Shown here: one piece after another, positions 54,000 through 64,000 of the stretch
Position numbering within the stretch: position 1 is the first letter of the stretch
Layout of the letters: each line of letters opens with the position of its first letter
DNA from: Adiantum capillus-veneris
Lineage: Eukaryota > Streptophyta > Polypodiopsida > Polypodiales > Pteridaceae
Reading direction: 5' to 3'
NCBI GenBank assembly: GCA_014529385.2
Contig: CM043954.1
Location: 100,015,747-100,079,746, forward strand
Length of the DNA: 64,000 nt
Made by a program: the position numbers and the translations under genes
Notes under the pieces: generated by a model
The model's input: the letters and a program-made list of their open reading frames with translations, nothing else
The model's database searches: none
Told to the model about the DNA's origin: nothing

Positions 54000-54537
54000 G
54001 TAAAGCCAATCGTAAGCAATAAGAGATGTATATGGAGTAGCCATACAAGAGGATATGAGACCTCCGGAGTTCTTAAACCGAAAAAAGCAGCTCATGAGGG
54101 TATTGTAACCTATTTTATTACTATTGGTGTACATATGGGTGATGTGAATCACTCCTTGTTTGCTTGGAGAAACTAGGTTGGTATTATAATCATATGCATT
54201 TATGTGGATGATTTGATTGTTGGTGGAAACTATGAGGTTGAAATTGAGCATGTAAAAAGACTTGTGTTGCAATGGCAACATGTGAGGTGGCATGGCTAGA
54301 GATGCTACCAGGACAGTTGGGCATACAGGTCAGAGACTCATTGTCATCTACTACAACAACCTTAATAGTACTACCAATTCATGAAAGACAGCGTCTTGGT
54401 TGGCGACATTGACCTTAGGTATGTGAGGATGGAAGAGCACATTGTGGACATCTTTATGAAGGCAATGGGGGCAGAGAAGTTGAGGCAAGTTTGAGCTATG
54501 CTTTGTGTATGCGAGAGGCTTTGAGCTTGAGGGGCAA
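54000..54537 (+). pseudogene. Ty1/Copia RT/RNase H remnant
   Basis: The RT catalytic box reads YVDDLIVGGN (54201-54230), then frames break. Near 54380-54490 the RNase H tail reads MKDSVLVGDIDLRYVRMEEH and DIFMKAMGAEKLRQV, the usual Copia ending (relatives: VADIFTKALG). A GCTTTGAGCTTGAGGGGCAA block then serves as the PPT. Most of the element is missing; several stops. Confidence 0.7.
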
Positions 54538-54800
54538 TGTTAGTTATTAATCTCAACACATGGTAATGGATGAAAATCAAGCTTGGTGGCCTCTACACCA
54601 AAATGATGCACATAGGCTTCATCGTGGGGAATATAGAAAGGGGGGGGGGGGGAGCACCACCTAGCTTTGGATGTGGCTAGGATGCAAGAGACCTAATAAG
54701 AAACACCAAAAACACAGAGCACATGGGACACAATGACCGATCAAGCACCTACTCATTGTTCCTAGAGACGCATACGTGTTGCAATTGAGCCCGTCATATC
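54538..54800 (+). repeat. Copia 3' LTR start (right end unknown)
   Basis: Starts TGTTAGTTATTAATCTC immediately after the purine tract. It contains a run of 14 G at about 54640-54653. No right border could be set. Confidence 0.45.
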
Positions 54801-55690
54801 TTTGATTGTTGATCACCTCCGGTATGTCTCACCTCATTTACAGTTATCCTAGACACACAGGGAGAAAGCATATGGTGGTGCCCACAATAAGACCACTGTT
54901 TTGGTACCATTTTGAGAGGTGGTGCAACTAGATGCTCCCTCTAGTGAGTGGGTGGCTACTACGGCTAGAGAGAGGTATATCCAATGCTCTTTGGTTTAAA
55001 AATTACAAAAAAAGATAAGGGTCGGGATAGGTAGGGTAACAAAGATATTAACAAGTCTTCAAGTCATCGAAGAGATGTTTGTCGATGCTTGTGCAAGATG
55101 GCGACACGTCGAGTTGATGCTCCTTAGTGCCATTCTTGTTTGAGTATGCCTCTAGCTTCGTCGCACCATCTAGGATCGTTGTTGTGAGATTTTGGTTGAT
55201 ATCATTGCTCTTCGTCGCTCTTCATTGTTGAAGTTTTTGTCTCTCTTTGCCAAAGAGTGTGCATGCATGCTAGTGTAGATGTGTATTTGCACGGTTATGT
55301 ACATGAATGTGTGCATGTGGATAAGCGTGTGTGAGTATACGAGTGAGAGAGAGATTGAGATTGAAAAAATTGTCTCTCTCTCATGGGCTGATCCGAGAGG
55401 TGCTTGAAGGAAAGTGTGAGAATAGAAATGTGTCTGTGTGCAGGGATTTCAAATTCACGTGATCAAGTGTTTTTTTTTTTGTGATCACATTGTTAATTAG
55501 CAAAATTCTCAATTCACAAGTCTTCACATTCACAGAAAATGGCATGGCGACTTGACGGGGACCGGGAGGCTCGGATTTGCCCGTCGGTATAGATTTATAG
55601 CCCACTGGGCCCCAACGAGATACCAACAATGCTCGGAGATCTACTGCCCTGACGGTCCTGCTTTGTAGCCCGGCGGGCCCCCAGGGTACC
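54801..55690. other. Spacer; GC-richer near 55545-55690
   Basis: No gene recognised in 54801-55544. The segment before the TATA box at 55691 is GC-rich (GGGACCGGGAGGC, CCCGGCGGGCCCCC) and resembles a promoter region or LTR U3. Confidence 0.35.
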
Positions 55691-55698
55691 TATAAATA
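55691..55698 (+). promoter_or_regulatory. TATA box upstream of kinase pseudogene
   Basis: TATAAATA in GGGTACCTATAAATAGGAC. The predicted start is near 55725; the tandem array at 55905-56705 and the ATG at 56788 lie downstream. Confidence 0.45.
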
Positions 55699-55904
55699 GG
55701 ACTCCTAGGGGCCCCATTTTCTTCACAATTTTCACCTCTAACTTACCCAAGTATCCAACCAAAGAGTCCTCACAAGGAACACAAAAAGTTATGGTATAAA
55801 TGTTAGCTTAATTTCAGAAGCTCTTTTACTACTTTGAATTTTAATTGATATACTTTTTTTTAATAATTATTTTTTTAGTTTTAAAAGTATGTTGATCTTG
55901 CTTT

Positions 55905-56705
55905 TCACACCGGCATCGGTCCTAATATTGGAACGGAAGTGTCGTTATGAAACGCTAGACCAGTAAGCACTATTTTACAACATGTCGATTGTTTCGGCAT
56001 TGATTCTATTTTGGATCGTAAGTGTCGTTGATGAACATGGTTGGTTACATTCAATTTATAGGTAGTTCTATTAACCTTGTTATCGGCATCAATTCTGTTA
56101 TTGGATTGTGTGTGTCATTGTACAAGCTAATAGACTGCTTTCTATGTTTTATGAGTGATACGTGCTGATAGGCTAGTTCAGTGTTTATTTCGGCATCAAT
56201 CCTACTATGGGACTATAGGCATCGTTAGATTCATCGAATGATGTTCTTCCTTTTAGGTTAGTTTGGTGTTTCTTCGGCATCAGTTCTACCGTTGGGCTGG
56301 AGGTGTCGTTAGATTCATTGAATGATCCCCTGCTTTTTAGGCTTAGTTCGGTGTTGCTATCGGCATCAAACCTACTATTAGGTTGGAGGTGTTGTTAGTT
56401 GCATTGAATGATGACCTTGCTTTTAGGCTAGTTTGGTGTTTTTTTTGGTGTCAACTCGACCATTGGCCTTGAGGTGTCGTTAGTTTCGTCAAATGATGCC
56501 CTGCTTTTTAAGCTTAGCTCGGTGTTGCTATCTGCATCAACCCTACTATTGGGTTGGAGGTGTCATTAGTTGCATTGAATGATGCCCTGTCTTGTTGGGT
56601 TAGTTCAATGGTGGTCTTAGCATCAACTTTAATACTGGGTTGGAGGTGTCATCACTCTCATTAAGTGATTGCCTACTCTTTAAGCTAGTGTTGTTGTCAG
56701 TTTCA
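55905..56705 (+). repeat. ~86 bp tandem repeat, about 9-10 copies
   Basis: A unit with landmark CGGCATCAA-CCTACTATTGG, GGAGGTGTCGTTAG, GAATGATGCCCTGC and TTTTAGGCTAGTTCGGTGTT recurs. Landmark positions are near 55911, 55995, 56084, 56191, 56275, 56361, 56448, 56532 and 56619, mostly 84-89 bases apart (one 107). Copies are diverged, more so at the left. Confidence 0.85.
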
Positions 56706-56787
56706 ATGCATGAAGAATATATTTGTTATAAAATTTAAAGTTATGTTGTCTTTAAAAATCATAAAATATGTGTTGATTGTAGCATAC

Positions 56788-58096
56788 ATGGATCCTGTGG
56801 AAATGAGGGAGTTCAAAAACAAGATCATAACTCTATTGGTCACGTACGTGTATATGTGCCCTGACCAAACGGAGGAGATCACCTCTTTATTGGAGAGTGA
56901 GACGCACATAGATCGTTTCTTTGATACCATAATTAAAGTAGTTCAGGCACACTTCTTAGCTGTAGATGTAAAGGCTATTTGTAGGCTAATAAATAGTATT
57001 GTGGGAAATATGACACAATGCTTAAGAGACTTGGGTGTTGATGCAGATCTAGCCAAGCTACATCATTGACTAATATATGGCGTGTAGAGAGGTCAAAATT
57101 GAAAAGAGTGCACAATATTGATGCTCAAGATGTCCATAGCCACAAAGCTAGATCCATATTTTATTCAGTAGCGTCCTCTCAAGATGTAGTAGTAGGAAGA
57201 TCAGATACAGAAGCTAGGACGGAGCATTTATTACGCACCCGTTTTATGTCTCAATGTGCCATTGGTACCTCACACCCGAAGCTATCAAATGTGGTCAAAA
57301 TCTTGGGAAAGGATGCTACGGAGTTGTGTCAGAGTAGACAATCGATGGAGTCACTTGGTTGCCACCAGAAGTGCAGTATGTGATCAAAGACTTCAAAGGA
57401 GATGCAACAGAGAGCCGCCAATATTTTTCTCTAGAGGCGAGCGTGCAATTGTTCAACAAGGCATCCTTAGATGCATAGCACAAACACACCAAGATCCATG
57501 GTCCCTGGTTTTTCCTCGCTTCAACGGAATGGATCTAGGTGACATGTTAGAGTGTGTTCCACCACCCAAAGGAAAAGTTTCTAACATACTGGCAGCTCAA
57601 AAACAAGATCCTAGATGCTCAATTGGGCACCTTCTTTTATGGATGCGCTGGTGAAGACCATAGCACATCCACACAACAAAGGAATTATACACTGTGACTT
57701 GCACCCATGGAACATCATGACTGACTTCACTAAGGAGGGTGTGCCGCATGTGGGTGTCATTGATTGGGGGTTGGCACTGCGAGTGGGCATTGAGAAGCAA
57801 GAAACCAATATCAAAGACCCCATAGAGCATGCCCTATGTCCTTGGAGGGCCCCCAAGATTTGCAACCCAAAAGCTGCTTGTCCGTATTCAAAAGCTATGC
57901 AATAGATTTCTACATTGAGCAACTATGTGATTGGTGCAAATATTTTTTAGAGCATTACAATGTGCCATGGAAAAAGCAAAAGCAAACTGATTGCAACATG
58001 ATTTCCTTCATAATGCGGAAAAACTACTTACAACAACCACCTAGGCAGAGAAAGACAATATTGGAGAATATGAGTGAGCATTTAGATAACGGTTAG
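56788..58096 (+). pseudogene. Protein kinase pseudogene with N-terminal helical region
   Basis: ATG 56788 opens a helical 93-residue segment (MDPVEMREFKNKIITLLVTY, CRLINSIVGNMTQCLRDLGV) ending at 57069. A linker frame follows, then a kinase N-lobe in another frame: GKGCYGVV glycine loop (57305-57328), YVIKDF lysine (about 57376-57393) and SLEASVQLF. Later blocks are FPRFNGMDLGDMLE, the catalytic loop HCDLHPWN (57690-57713), VIDWG with Trp for Phe in DFG (57759-57770), and RAPKI for APE near 57850. The tail is in yet another frame to 58096. At least four frameshifts and two stops (TAG 57335-57337, TAG near 57477) kill it. Which kinase family is unclear. Confidence 0.65.
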
Positions 58097-58204
58097 AGCT
58101 CAACTCGGCGGTGTGTTTACGTCTGCTTAGTGAGATGATGCCTAGATTATCTGACATATGTAAATGGAGCTTTTTGTATATTCATGGACCATTGAGTTAA
58201 ATTG

Positions 58205-58575
58205 TACCTTTTTATAATGATGGAGTCATGGTGCAAAGTGATTAATACACAATGTGGTGTGTCATGATATTTTCTATTGAATTTTGGAATCTGTATTCAA
58301 AAGTAAAGTCTTTTTATAATGATGGAGCAAAGCGATTAATACAAAGCCTATGATAATGTGGTGTATTTTGATATTTTTTATTGCAATCTGAACATCTATT
58401 CACAAGTAAATTCTTCTTATAATAATGGCATCATGGTGCAAAGCGATCAATGCAAATGTGTTGTGTTGTTATATATTTTATTGAAATCTGGACACTATAT
58501 TCGCAAGTGAAGTATTTTTGGAATGATGGGCTCATGGTACAAAAGTGATCAATACAGAATTTGGTGTGTTGTGAT
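58205..58575 (+). repeat. ~103 bp tandem repeat, about 3.6 copies
   Basis: TTTTATAATGATGGAGTCAT, GCAAAG(T/C)GATTAATAC, GTGGTGTGTCATGATATTTT and ATTCAAAAGTAAAG recur with starts near 58208, 58312, 58415 and 58517. Confidence 0.8.
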
Positions 58576-58675
58576 AACTTAAACCAAGGTGTACCACTGG
58601 ATTTTCAATTGTATTTGTGATGGAAAGTTAAGTTCTATCGCACATTGAGATAGCGTAAATGTGTTTGTGATAGGT

Positions 58676-59390
58676 ATGGATGAGCATGAGAAATCTAAAA
58701 AAGCATACGATTACTTGTGTGCACTTGCAGATGCAACTGGCCCAAATGACCAAGCGAGAGTTGCCACAAGGACCAGTGAGTGGGTGCCGGCAAATGGCAA
58801 GCAATGGATAGACATCAACAAAGACGTCACCACAGAGATGGTCAAGGAAGCATGGCCAAATGTGTCTGACTTCTCTATCTGCAAGGGAAGATGGAAGCTG
58901 GTGGATACATGTGTTGTGTAAGACATACGCACGCATGCCAAAGCTATATACCTTGCATGCACAGGAAGTACACTAAAACACACAGATTGTCCCTTGTGGG
59001 TTGCAAAGATGCTAGACGTCCAATTTGTTCAAAATGAGCCAGTGGACTTCAGAAGCAGAGCCACCAATAAGAGCATAGTGGATATTCAAAGTGAGACAGT
59101 CACAATATCATGAGAGGAGCTAAGATATGCATTGGCTCTCTCTGCTATACAAACACATGATGCTGTGGAGGAATTGCAAACACAACTTCATACCTCCACA
59201 CAGACGACGAGGGAAGGGGACTTAAACAATAACAAAGAGTTACAAAGAAATATCAAGATGCTCAGGCATCGTTAGCATGAAAACAACAAGGAAAACAAGT
59301 GCCTATATAGCCTTGCACGAGTCACACCGTCAGAAGGAAGAACTATTGCACTGCCAAAATCATCTGTGACAAGCACCTGTAGAGATTTGT
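58676..59390 (+). pseudogene. Unrecognised ORF remnant with in-frame stops
   Basis: From ATG 58676 the frame reads MDEHEKSKKAYDYLCALADA, VATRTSEWVPANGKQW and WPNVSDFSICKGRWKLVDTC, then TAA at 58919. The same frame continues DIRTHAKAIYLACTGS, TDCPLWVAKMLDVQFVQNEP and SIVDIQSETVTIS, TGA near 59112, then EELRYALALSAIQTHDAVEE and a coiled-coil-like stretch until about 59275. Two point stops in one frame over 600 bases indicate a recently dead gene of about 200 residues or more. The family is not recognised. It lies next to the kinase pseudogene and may belong to the same mobile or host unit. Confidence 0.4.
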
Positions 59391-59907
59391 GAAACCAAGG
59401 AGAAACCAAGGACCTCATGACATAGCTCATCTTGTGGAGATGTCCGTAGAGTATCCATAGGCAAAAAACAGATGAGAAATGAGAGAGTTATGGCCACTCG
59501 AAACAGGAGGTGTACTCCCTCTTGCTAAAAAATGAGGTCTCTAGAATGTCTGCAGGTGTTGCAACTATTAAAATGGGGCTCTCTTATCCTTTTTGATTAA
59601 ATCCCTCTCTTGTCTCTCCTTAGCTGACATGGCCTCTTGGGGGTTTCATTTTAATTGGCCACTTTGAGCCTTTTTTGGTAAAGGCCTGGAGTCAAATCGA
59701 TGCTGTTGTGCACATGGGAAGCAGTGGCACTTGTCCAAGGGACCAAAAAGGGGAAAAGGCGCTTGGGCAAGGAGTGTAGCAGCTGGAAAAGGATCCCCCC
59801 TCTCCCAAGGGCCAATGAGCCCATCAAGCCAAGCCCTTCACCAAGTTAAACACCTAATGGGAGTTCCCCCTTTGCCCTATATACCCCCCATTCTTCCCTT
59901 ATCTCTT
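59391..59907. other. Spacer, probably part of element E LTR
   Basis: No gene. A TATATA motif (CCCTATATACCCCCC) lies near 59877-59891. The left LTR border of element E probably lies in this stretch but no TG...TSD end could be fixed. Confidence 0.35.
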
Positions 59908-60473
59908 ATCATGTGGGATAATTCCCATGCCACATGGCAGTTCCTCTCCAATCCTCCTAACTCCCAATTAATTTATAGCTTTTCCGCAAGTATGAGAAAT
60001 TCTTGGACAACCTTCCCAAAAGCATAACTTGTCGTTCCGGTCACCAAATGACACACCGTAAAGCACGGCTTGAAGCCCATCACCTCAGCTACTTCTAGAG
60101 ATTTAAAATCTCATCATTTCTAATTCAAATCATTAAGTTGGCCTAGTTGTGTTTGTTGCATGCATATACAATCACTTTCTAAGTCGAGACCACACACTTC
60201 GGATGCACATAACTCATGATGCACAAGTCCGATTACAAGCTATAAAGCACGACTAAAAGTGCTTATTGAAAACCATGTTTTGGAGACTCAAACAACCCAA
60301 AACATCAGCACCCAAGTCCGGTAAAAGAAAACCTTTGTACATGGATTTTTACATGGCCACTTCCAAGACTTGTAGGACTATGTACACATATATACATGAG
60401 GCTAGTTAGCAAGCTTTTTGGCACAATCTATCGGCTTTATGCTCAGGCAAAAAATGCTTGACATAGCTTGCCA
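59908..60473 (-). repeat. 3' LTR of element E (left border unknown)
   Basis: On the minus strand it begins TGGCAAGCTATGTCAAGC right after the purine tract. Part of it (59908-60325) is shared with 3495-3925. Confidence 0.55.
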
Positions 60474-60486
60474 ACCCCCCCTAGCC
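60474..60486 (-). other. Polypurine tract of element E
   Basis: Minus strand GGCTAGGGGGGGT just after the last coding frame and before the LTR start. Confidence 0.6.
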
Positions 60487-60493
60487 TGCTTGA

Positions 60494-61737
60494 TTATTCA
60501 TGACAAGCACACGTTTCTAGGGTGAACAATTGATGTAGCTCATTCCCAGAAACCTCATTCAGATTCTTAGATATCATCACACTGGCTTCCTCTATTGATA
60601 GCATCTCATCTGTCACAATTGTCATCAAACGTGCTAGATATTTCCTTAATTTGTAACCATTAACAAGGTATTTGTGTTGTGCACCACCCAAATCTGCCAA
60701 TTGATATGTGCCATTCTCAAACTTGTTTACAACAGTAAAAGGACCTTCCTACTTGATTTGAAATTTTTTCTGAAAGGTACTGTCCAACTTACTATTGTCT
60801 CCTAACACAAGATCACCCTTTTCAATTTCCTTATCTTTCACACAATCATTGGCCTTTATCTAAGATTTCTTGGACACTTCTTCATGGTAGCTCAAAGCCA
60901 AAGCTCTGTCCAATTGCAAACATTGTAAATTCAATAACCTTTTCTGCCAAATTTCTCTTTGCTCTTCATCTCCCAATGACAACAATTTGAGTGTAGGAAT
61001 TTCCACTTCAATTGGCAATAATGCTTCTTTTCCATAGACCAAGTGGTAAGGAGAAAACCCTCTGCTCGCTTTGATAGCAGTTCTGTAGGCCCATAATGCA
61101 CAAAGCAACTCTAAATCCCAAGTTTTCCCATGTGTCTGGGTCATCTTTGTCAAGATTTAAATCAAACAACTCTCCTCTAAATCCCGGTCCTTTATAAAAA
61201 AGTAGTTCTAGCGGCACACCAAATTTCCCATTTCCTTACTAGTAATCTGTTTGACAGCTTTGGATTCTGCCCAACGTGACAAATAGTCCACTGCTATCAA
61301 GATGTAAGCATTTCTTTTACTAGTCATGGGTAAGGGTCCACTAGCATCAAGACCCCATTTTTCAAACACATCAAAAGCTAGAATTGTCTTTTGTAATTCA
61401 GGCTTCAAAATTCTATTGCCCATTTTATGGCAAGGCAAACAAGACTTGCACCAATGGTTAGCATCCCATTGAATACTTGGCCACAGGTAGCCTTCTTGCA
61501 AAATTTCATGCAGCATGATCTTCATGGAAAAATGGCCTCCACAAGATCCTTCATGATTTTCTTCCAAAATCTTGTAGATTTCCTCTTTCCAGGGCACATG
61601 ATGCAAAACCAAATCACTTTCTTTCATGTAAAGCACATCATCAAGCATTTTGTACTTTCTAGCTTTTCTTATAAAAGCATACTTTTTGGAGGATGGCAGA
61701 CCTTCATGTAAAACACCTATCAACAAAAAATCCATCT
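60494..61737 (-). pseudogene. Integrase of element E
   Basis: From the right: SSKKYAFIRKARKYKMLDDV, KESDLVLHHVPWKEE, the zinc region NHEGSCGGHFSMKIMLHEIL and HWCKSCLPCHKMG, the first Asp block WGLDASGPLPM and YILIAVDYLSRWAESKAV. Then KGPGFRGELF, where the second-Asp block (normally SDRGPGF) is damaged, and a deletion that removes the Glu block. It resumes at TWDLELLCALWAYRTAI, GFSPYHLVYGKEALLPIEV and ends GTYQLADLGGAQHKYLVNG and ARLMTIVTDEML near 60494. Stops at about 61208, 61153 and 60757. Confidence 0.75.
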
Positions 61738-62560
61738 CCTTTCATTTTGAGACCTTTCAATATACTGTAAACTCCATGCTTCAAACTTTTTGAGTCACGA
61801 TTTCACCTTAAAGCATAAAATTTTCAGTTTAGGATTCTTATTCTTCCATACTTTCAATACTTGCTTCACGACCAACAAGCCTTCTCCTTTGATCTATAAG
61901 CGTCTAATTACCAACTGTAAATAGATGGCAAACCGCCTTCAAGAGCCATGTACTCGCTTCATTGTTACTTTTTGCATCAAGTTTCATCCCTTGTTTTTTT
62001 ACAAGTTTTCCTTGTGCATCATAAATGACAATGCCTCCTGAGGCAACATCATGACTTCTTTGATAAGAGCCATCAAAATATAACAGTGAAGCATTAGATA
62101 ATGCAAGAGTCTTGACTTTCTTCTTTCACACCACCTCTTTCTTAACCAAAACAGGAGTGTCTTTATAAGTGAGTAAATCTGCCAAGGTAGCCCGAGTACT
62201 CTCTTCTACCAAAAATGTGAACTGAAACTCTTGAAGTTCAATAACCCATTTCATCACTGTTTTTGATATATTTGAATTATTGAGCATCTGAGGAAGCAAT
62301 GACTAGTGAGAAAGTGACCGACTTTTGCAACAAGTAATGTCTGAATCGTTTGCAAGCATAGACCATACTGGCCATCACCAACTCAATTTTAGAGTAATCT
62401 CTTTCATGAGGAGTCTTCACTATGCTAGCATAATGACATGCTTCATATACTGAGATTCCTTCCCCCTTTGCAACAACATGGCCCCAATGGCATCATCTCT
62501 CACTGATGGGTTACCATAAAACTCTTTTTTCCTAGTCAAGAGCTTGCATAATGGGTAGTG
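61738..62560 (-). pseudogene. RNase H region of element E, strongly decayed
   Basis: Only fragments are legible, e.g. EAWSLQYIERS-type sequence just before the integrase (about 61740-61780), as in the second RNase H of Tat-like elements. No continuous frame. Confidence 0.45.
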
Positions 62561-63640
62561 TACTCAAAACTTCTTTGATTCTATCAAAAACATCTTCACA
62601 ATCACGTGTCCACTCCAAGGGATCATTCTTAACCGTTTGATGTAATGGATACAATAATTGTGATGCCAAAGGTATGAATCAAGACATATATTTAACCTTC
62701 TAAATGAAAGTGTCCAACTGTCTGGTATCCTTTGGAGATGACAACAATAACAAAGCTTCCACTTTCTCTCGATCTGCTTATTTCCCATTTTCTAAAATTA
62801 CATGTTCAAGAAGCTGCACCCTTGGCTGCACCACATGGAATTTCTTAGGGTTCAAATGACCTTCGCATTCATCATACCTTGCAAAAGTCATCTCAAGGTT
62901 TTGAACATGCTCCTTCCTTGAATTGTACACACAAAAGTCATCTATGAATCCTTTGAAAATTTTCCAAGGAACGGGGTAAGGACCCAATCCACTTTTCTTT
63001 CAAAAGATTCAGGTCCATTTTCTAGCCCAAAAGGAAGGTAGCAAAAGTAGAAGCAACCCCATGGAGTGATAAAAGTAGTCTTTTTCCAGTCTTCAGGAGA
63101 AAGTATAAGTTGAAAATATCTCAAATAACCATCACAGGCACTATATCTTTCAAAGCCAACCACTGCATCTATCAATGAAATGTAAAGGATAAGGATCTTT
63201 CTTGGTCACTGCATTTAATGTCTTATAATCAACACAAACTCTCCAACACCCATCTACGGAGTGACCACTACATGGCTCACCCATTCAACATTATCAACTG
63301 GCACAATGAAACCTGCATCCAAAAGCTTATCCACTTCTTCCTTTAAAGAATTCATTTGATCTTTACCCATCCTTCTTAATTTTTGTGTTATTAGCTTTGC
63401 CCCTTCAACTAGTTCAATCTTCACAGGATCTCCAACGAAACCCCTTATTTCTTGATATGAAGTGATGAAAAGATTTGGAAACCTATCCAACATTTTTAAG
63501 TACTTCTTTCTTTGTCCTCGTGTGAAATCAATAGTCAACATATTTTGAATCAAATACTTCTTCTTAGGCAGTTCATGTTTAGGCTGCATCAACTCCTCAA
63601 GTTGCTCTAAACGGATTGAAGCATTTATATTCCTTGACAC
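62561..63640 (-). pseudogene. Reverse transcriptase of element E
   Basis: From the right: RGQRKKYLKMLDRFPNLFIT, VEGAKLITQKLRRMGKDQMN and LKEEVDKLLDAGFIVPVDNV (open 63640-63254). Then CDGYLRYFQLILSPEDWKKT, TFITPWGCFYFCYLPFGLEN and GPESFERKVDWVL, the catalytic box GFIDDFCVYNS (about 62930-62950) and the thumb GHLNPKKFHVVQPRVQLLEH. Frames change near 63250, 62990 and 62780. The FIDDFCVY form matches element B and the 3970-5040 fragment. Confidence 0.78.
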
Positions 63641-64000
63641 TTACAATATTTCACCCACTTCTTTCTTCTCCTCGTCCAACACCAATAATGACACTTCACC
63701 CTCATCATTGAACTAGAAGCAGTGCTACTTTTTGAATCTTCAGAATTGTCTTCATTGGTAGCTTTAGAATCATCATTCTCACTCACATCTTCTAGTGCCA
63801 AAGGCTGCTTGGTAGTCATATCAAACACCCTCTTTTCACCCTTTTGGCCATACACAAAGATTGTGCCCTTGCCCAATCTTGTACAACACCCACATCTCTC
63901 AACCAAGGTCGTAATAAAATGAGAGGAAAAGCTCGCAAGCCAACTGGCATAACATGAAAGTTTATTATAACCTTCACGTTAAAGACTTCAACTTCCAAAT
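63625..64000 (-). pseudogene. Protease C-terminus and linker of element E
   Basis: Reads FHVMPVGLRAFPLILLRPWL, the end block of the retropepsin, then after a frameshift GTIFVYGQKGEKRVFDMTTK and an acidic linker ENDDSKATNEDNSEDSKSST, ending at 63625. The window ends inside it. Confidence 0.65.

Larger units (their letters stand above)
59908..64000 (-). mobile_element. Element E: Tat-like Gypsy, minus strand, truncated by the window
   Basis: Read on the minus strand from 64000: protease end with acidic linker, RT, RNase H, integrase, PPT, LTR. Gag, primer-binding site and 5' LTR are beyond the window. RT motifs and the protease linker resemble element B. All domains carry stops and frameshifts, and the integrase core has an internal deletion. 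Confidence 0.75.

Noticed and set aside
59877-59891. Plus-strand promoter at CCCTATATACCCCCC
   Set aside because: TATATA reads the same on both strands and lies in LTR sequence of a minus-strand element; direction cannot be assigned.

Overview
This is nuclear DNA from a land plant, built almost entirely of transposable elements in various states of decay. The plant assignment rests on Ty3/Gypsy elements with an initiator-Met tRNA primer site and a chromodomain, Tat-like Gypsy elements with two RNase H domains, Ty1/Copia elements, a CACTA transposase relic, a tRNA-derived SINE, two CCCTAAA-type telomere-like units and GT-AG introns. There are no bacterial operons, rRNA genes or CRISPR arrays. 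A large, repeat-rich, perhaps non-seed plant genome (fern or lycophyte) is my guess from the mpaB/DUF2236-type gene and the unusual reverse transcriptase lineage; the sequence does not prove it.

Layout. 1-1182: four-plus copies of a ~277 bp satellite. 1183-3500: CACTA transposase relic and unrecognised decayed ORFs. 3.5-9.06 kb: solo LTR piece, Gypsy pol fragment, and a 5'-truncated Copia element whose long ORF is fused in frame to the Gypsy fragment. 10.6-15.3 kb: decayed Tat-like Gypsy (element B). 15.6-24.9 kb: element A, a chromovirus-type Gypsy with nearly identical LTRs but a dead interior, its gag split by a 1.34 kb TIR DNA transposon. 26.6-35.6 kb: element C, a Gypsy of an unusual lineage carrying two related small ORFs inside each LTR and a 324 bp triplication at its PPT/3' LTR junction. 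37 kb and 37.7-40.4 kb: acidic ORF remnant and locally duplicated noncoding DNA. 40.4-49.3 kb: element D, a structurally complete minus-strand chromovirus with 5 bp TSD, related to A. 49.3-52.5 kb: more of the duplicated DNA, a MITE candidate, a compound microsatellite and SINE pieces. 52.6-53.8 kb: the only convincing host gene, a two-exon mpaB/DUF2236-like oxygenase. 54.0-54.8 kb: Copia relic. 55.7-59.4 kb: a TATA box, an ~86 bp tandem array, a protein-kinase pseudogene, a ~103 bp tandem array and a second unknown broken ORF. 59.9-64.0 kb: minus-strand Tat-like Gypsy (element E) running off the window.

The elements are nested: A sits just after B, D sits inside duplicated DNA that may be an intron, and C splits a moderately GC-rich sequence that resumes after it. 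Most coding regions are pseudogenes with several stops and frameshifts. The open reading frames that remain are the Copia fusion ORF, the mpaB-like gene and the small LTR ORFs of element C.
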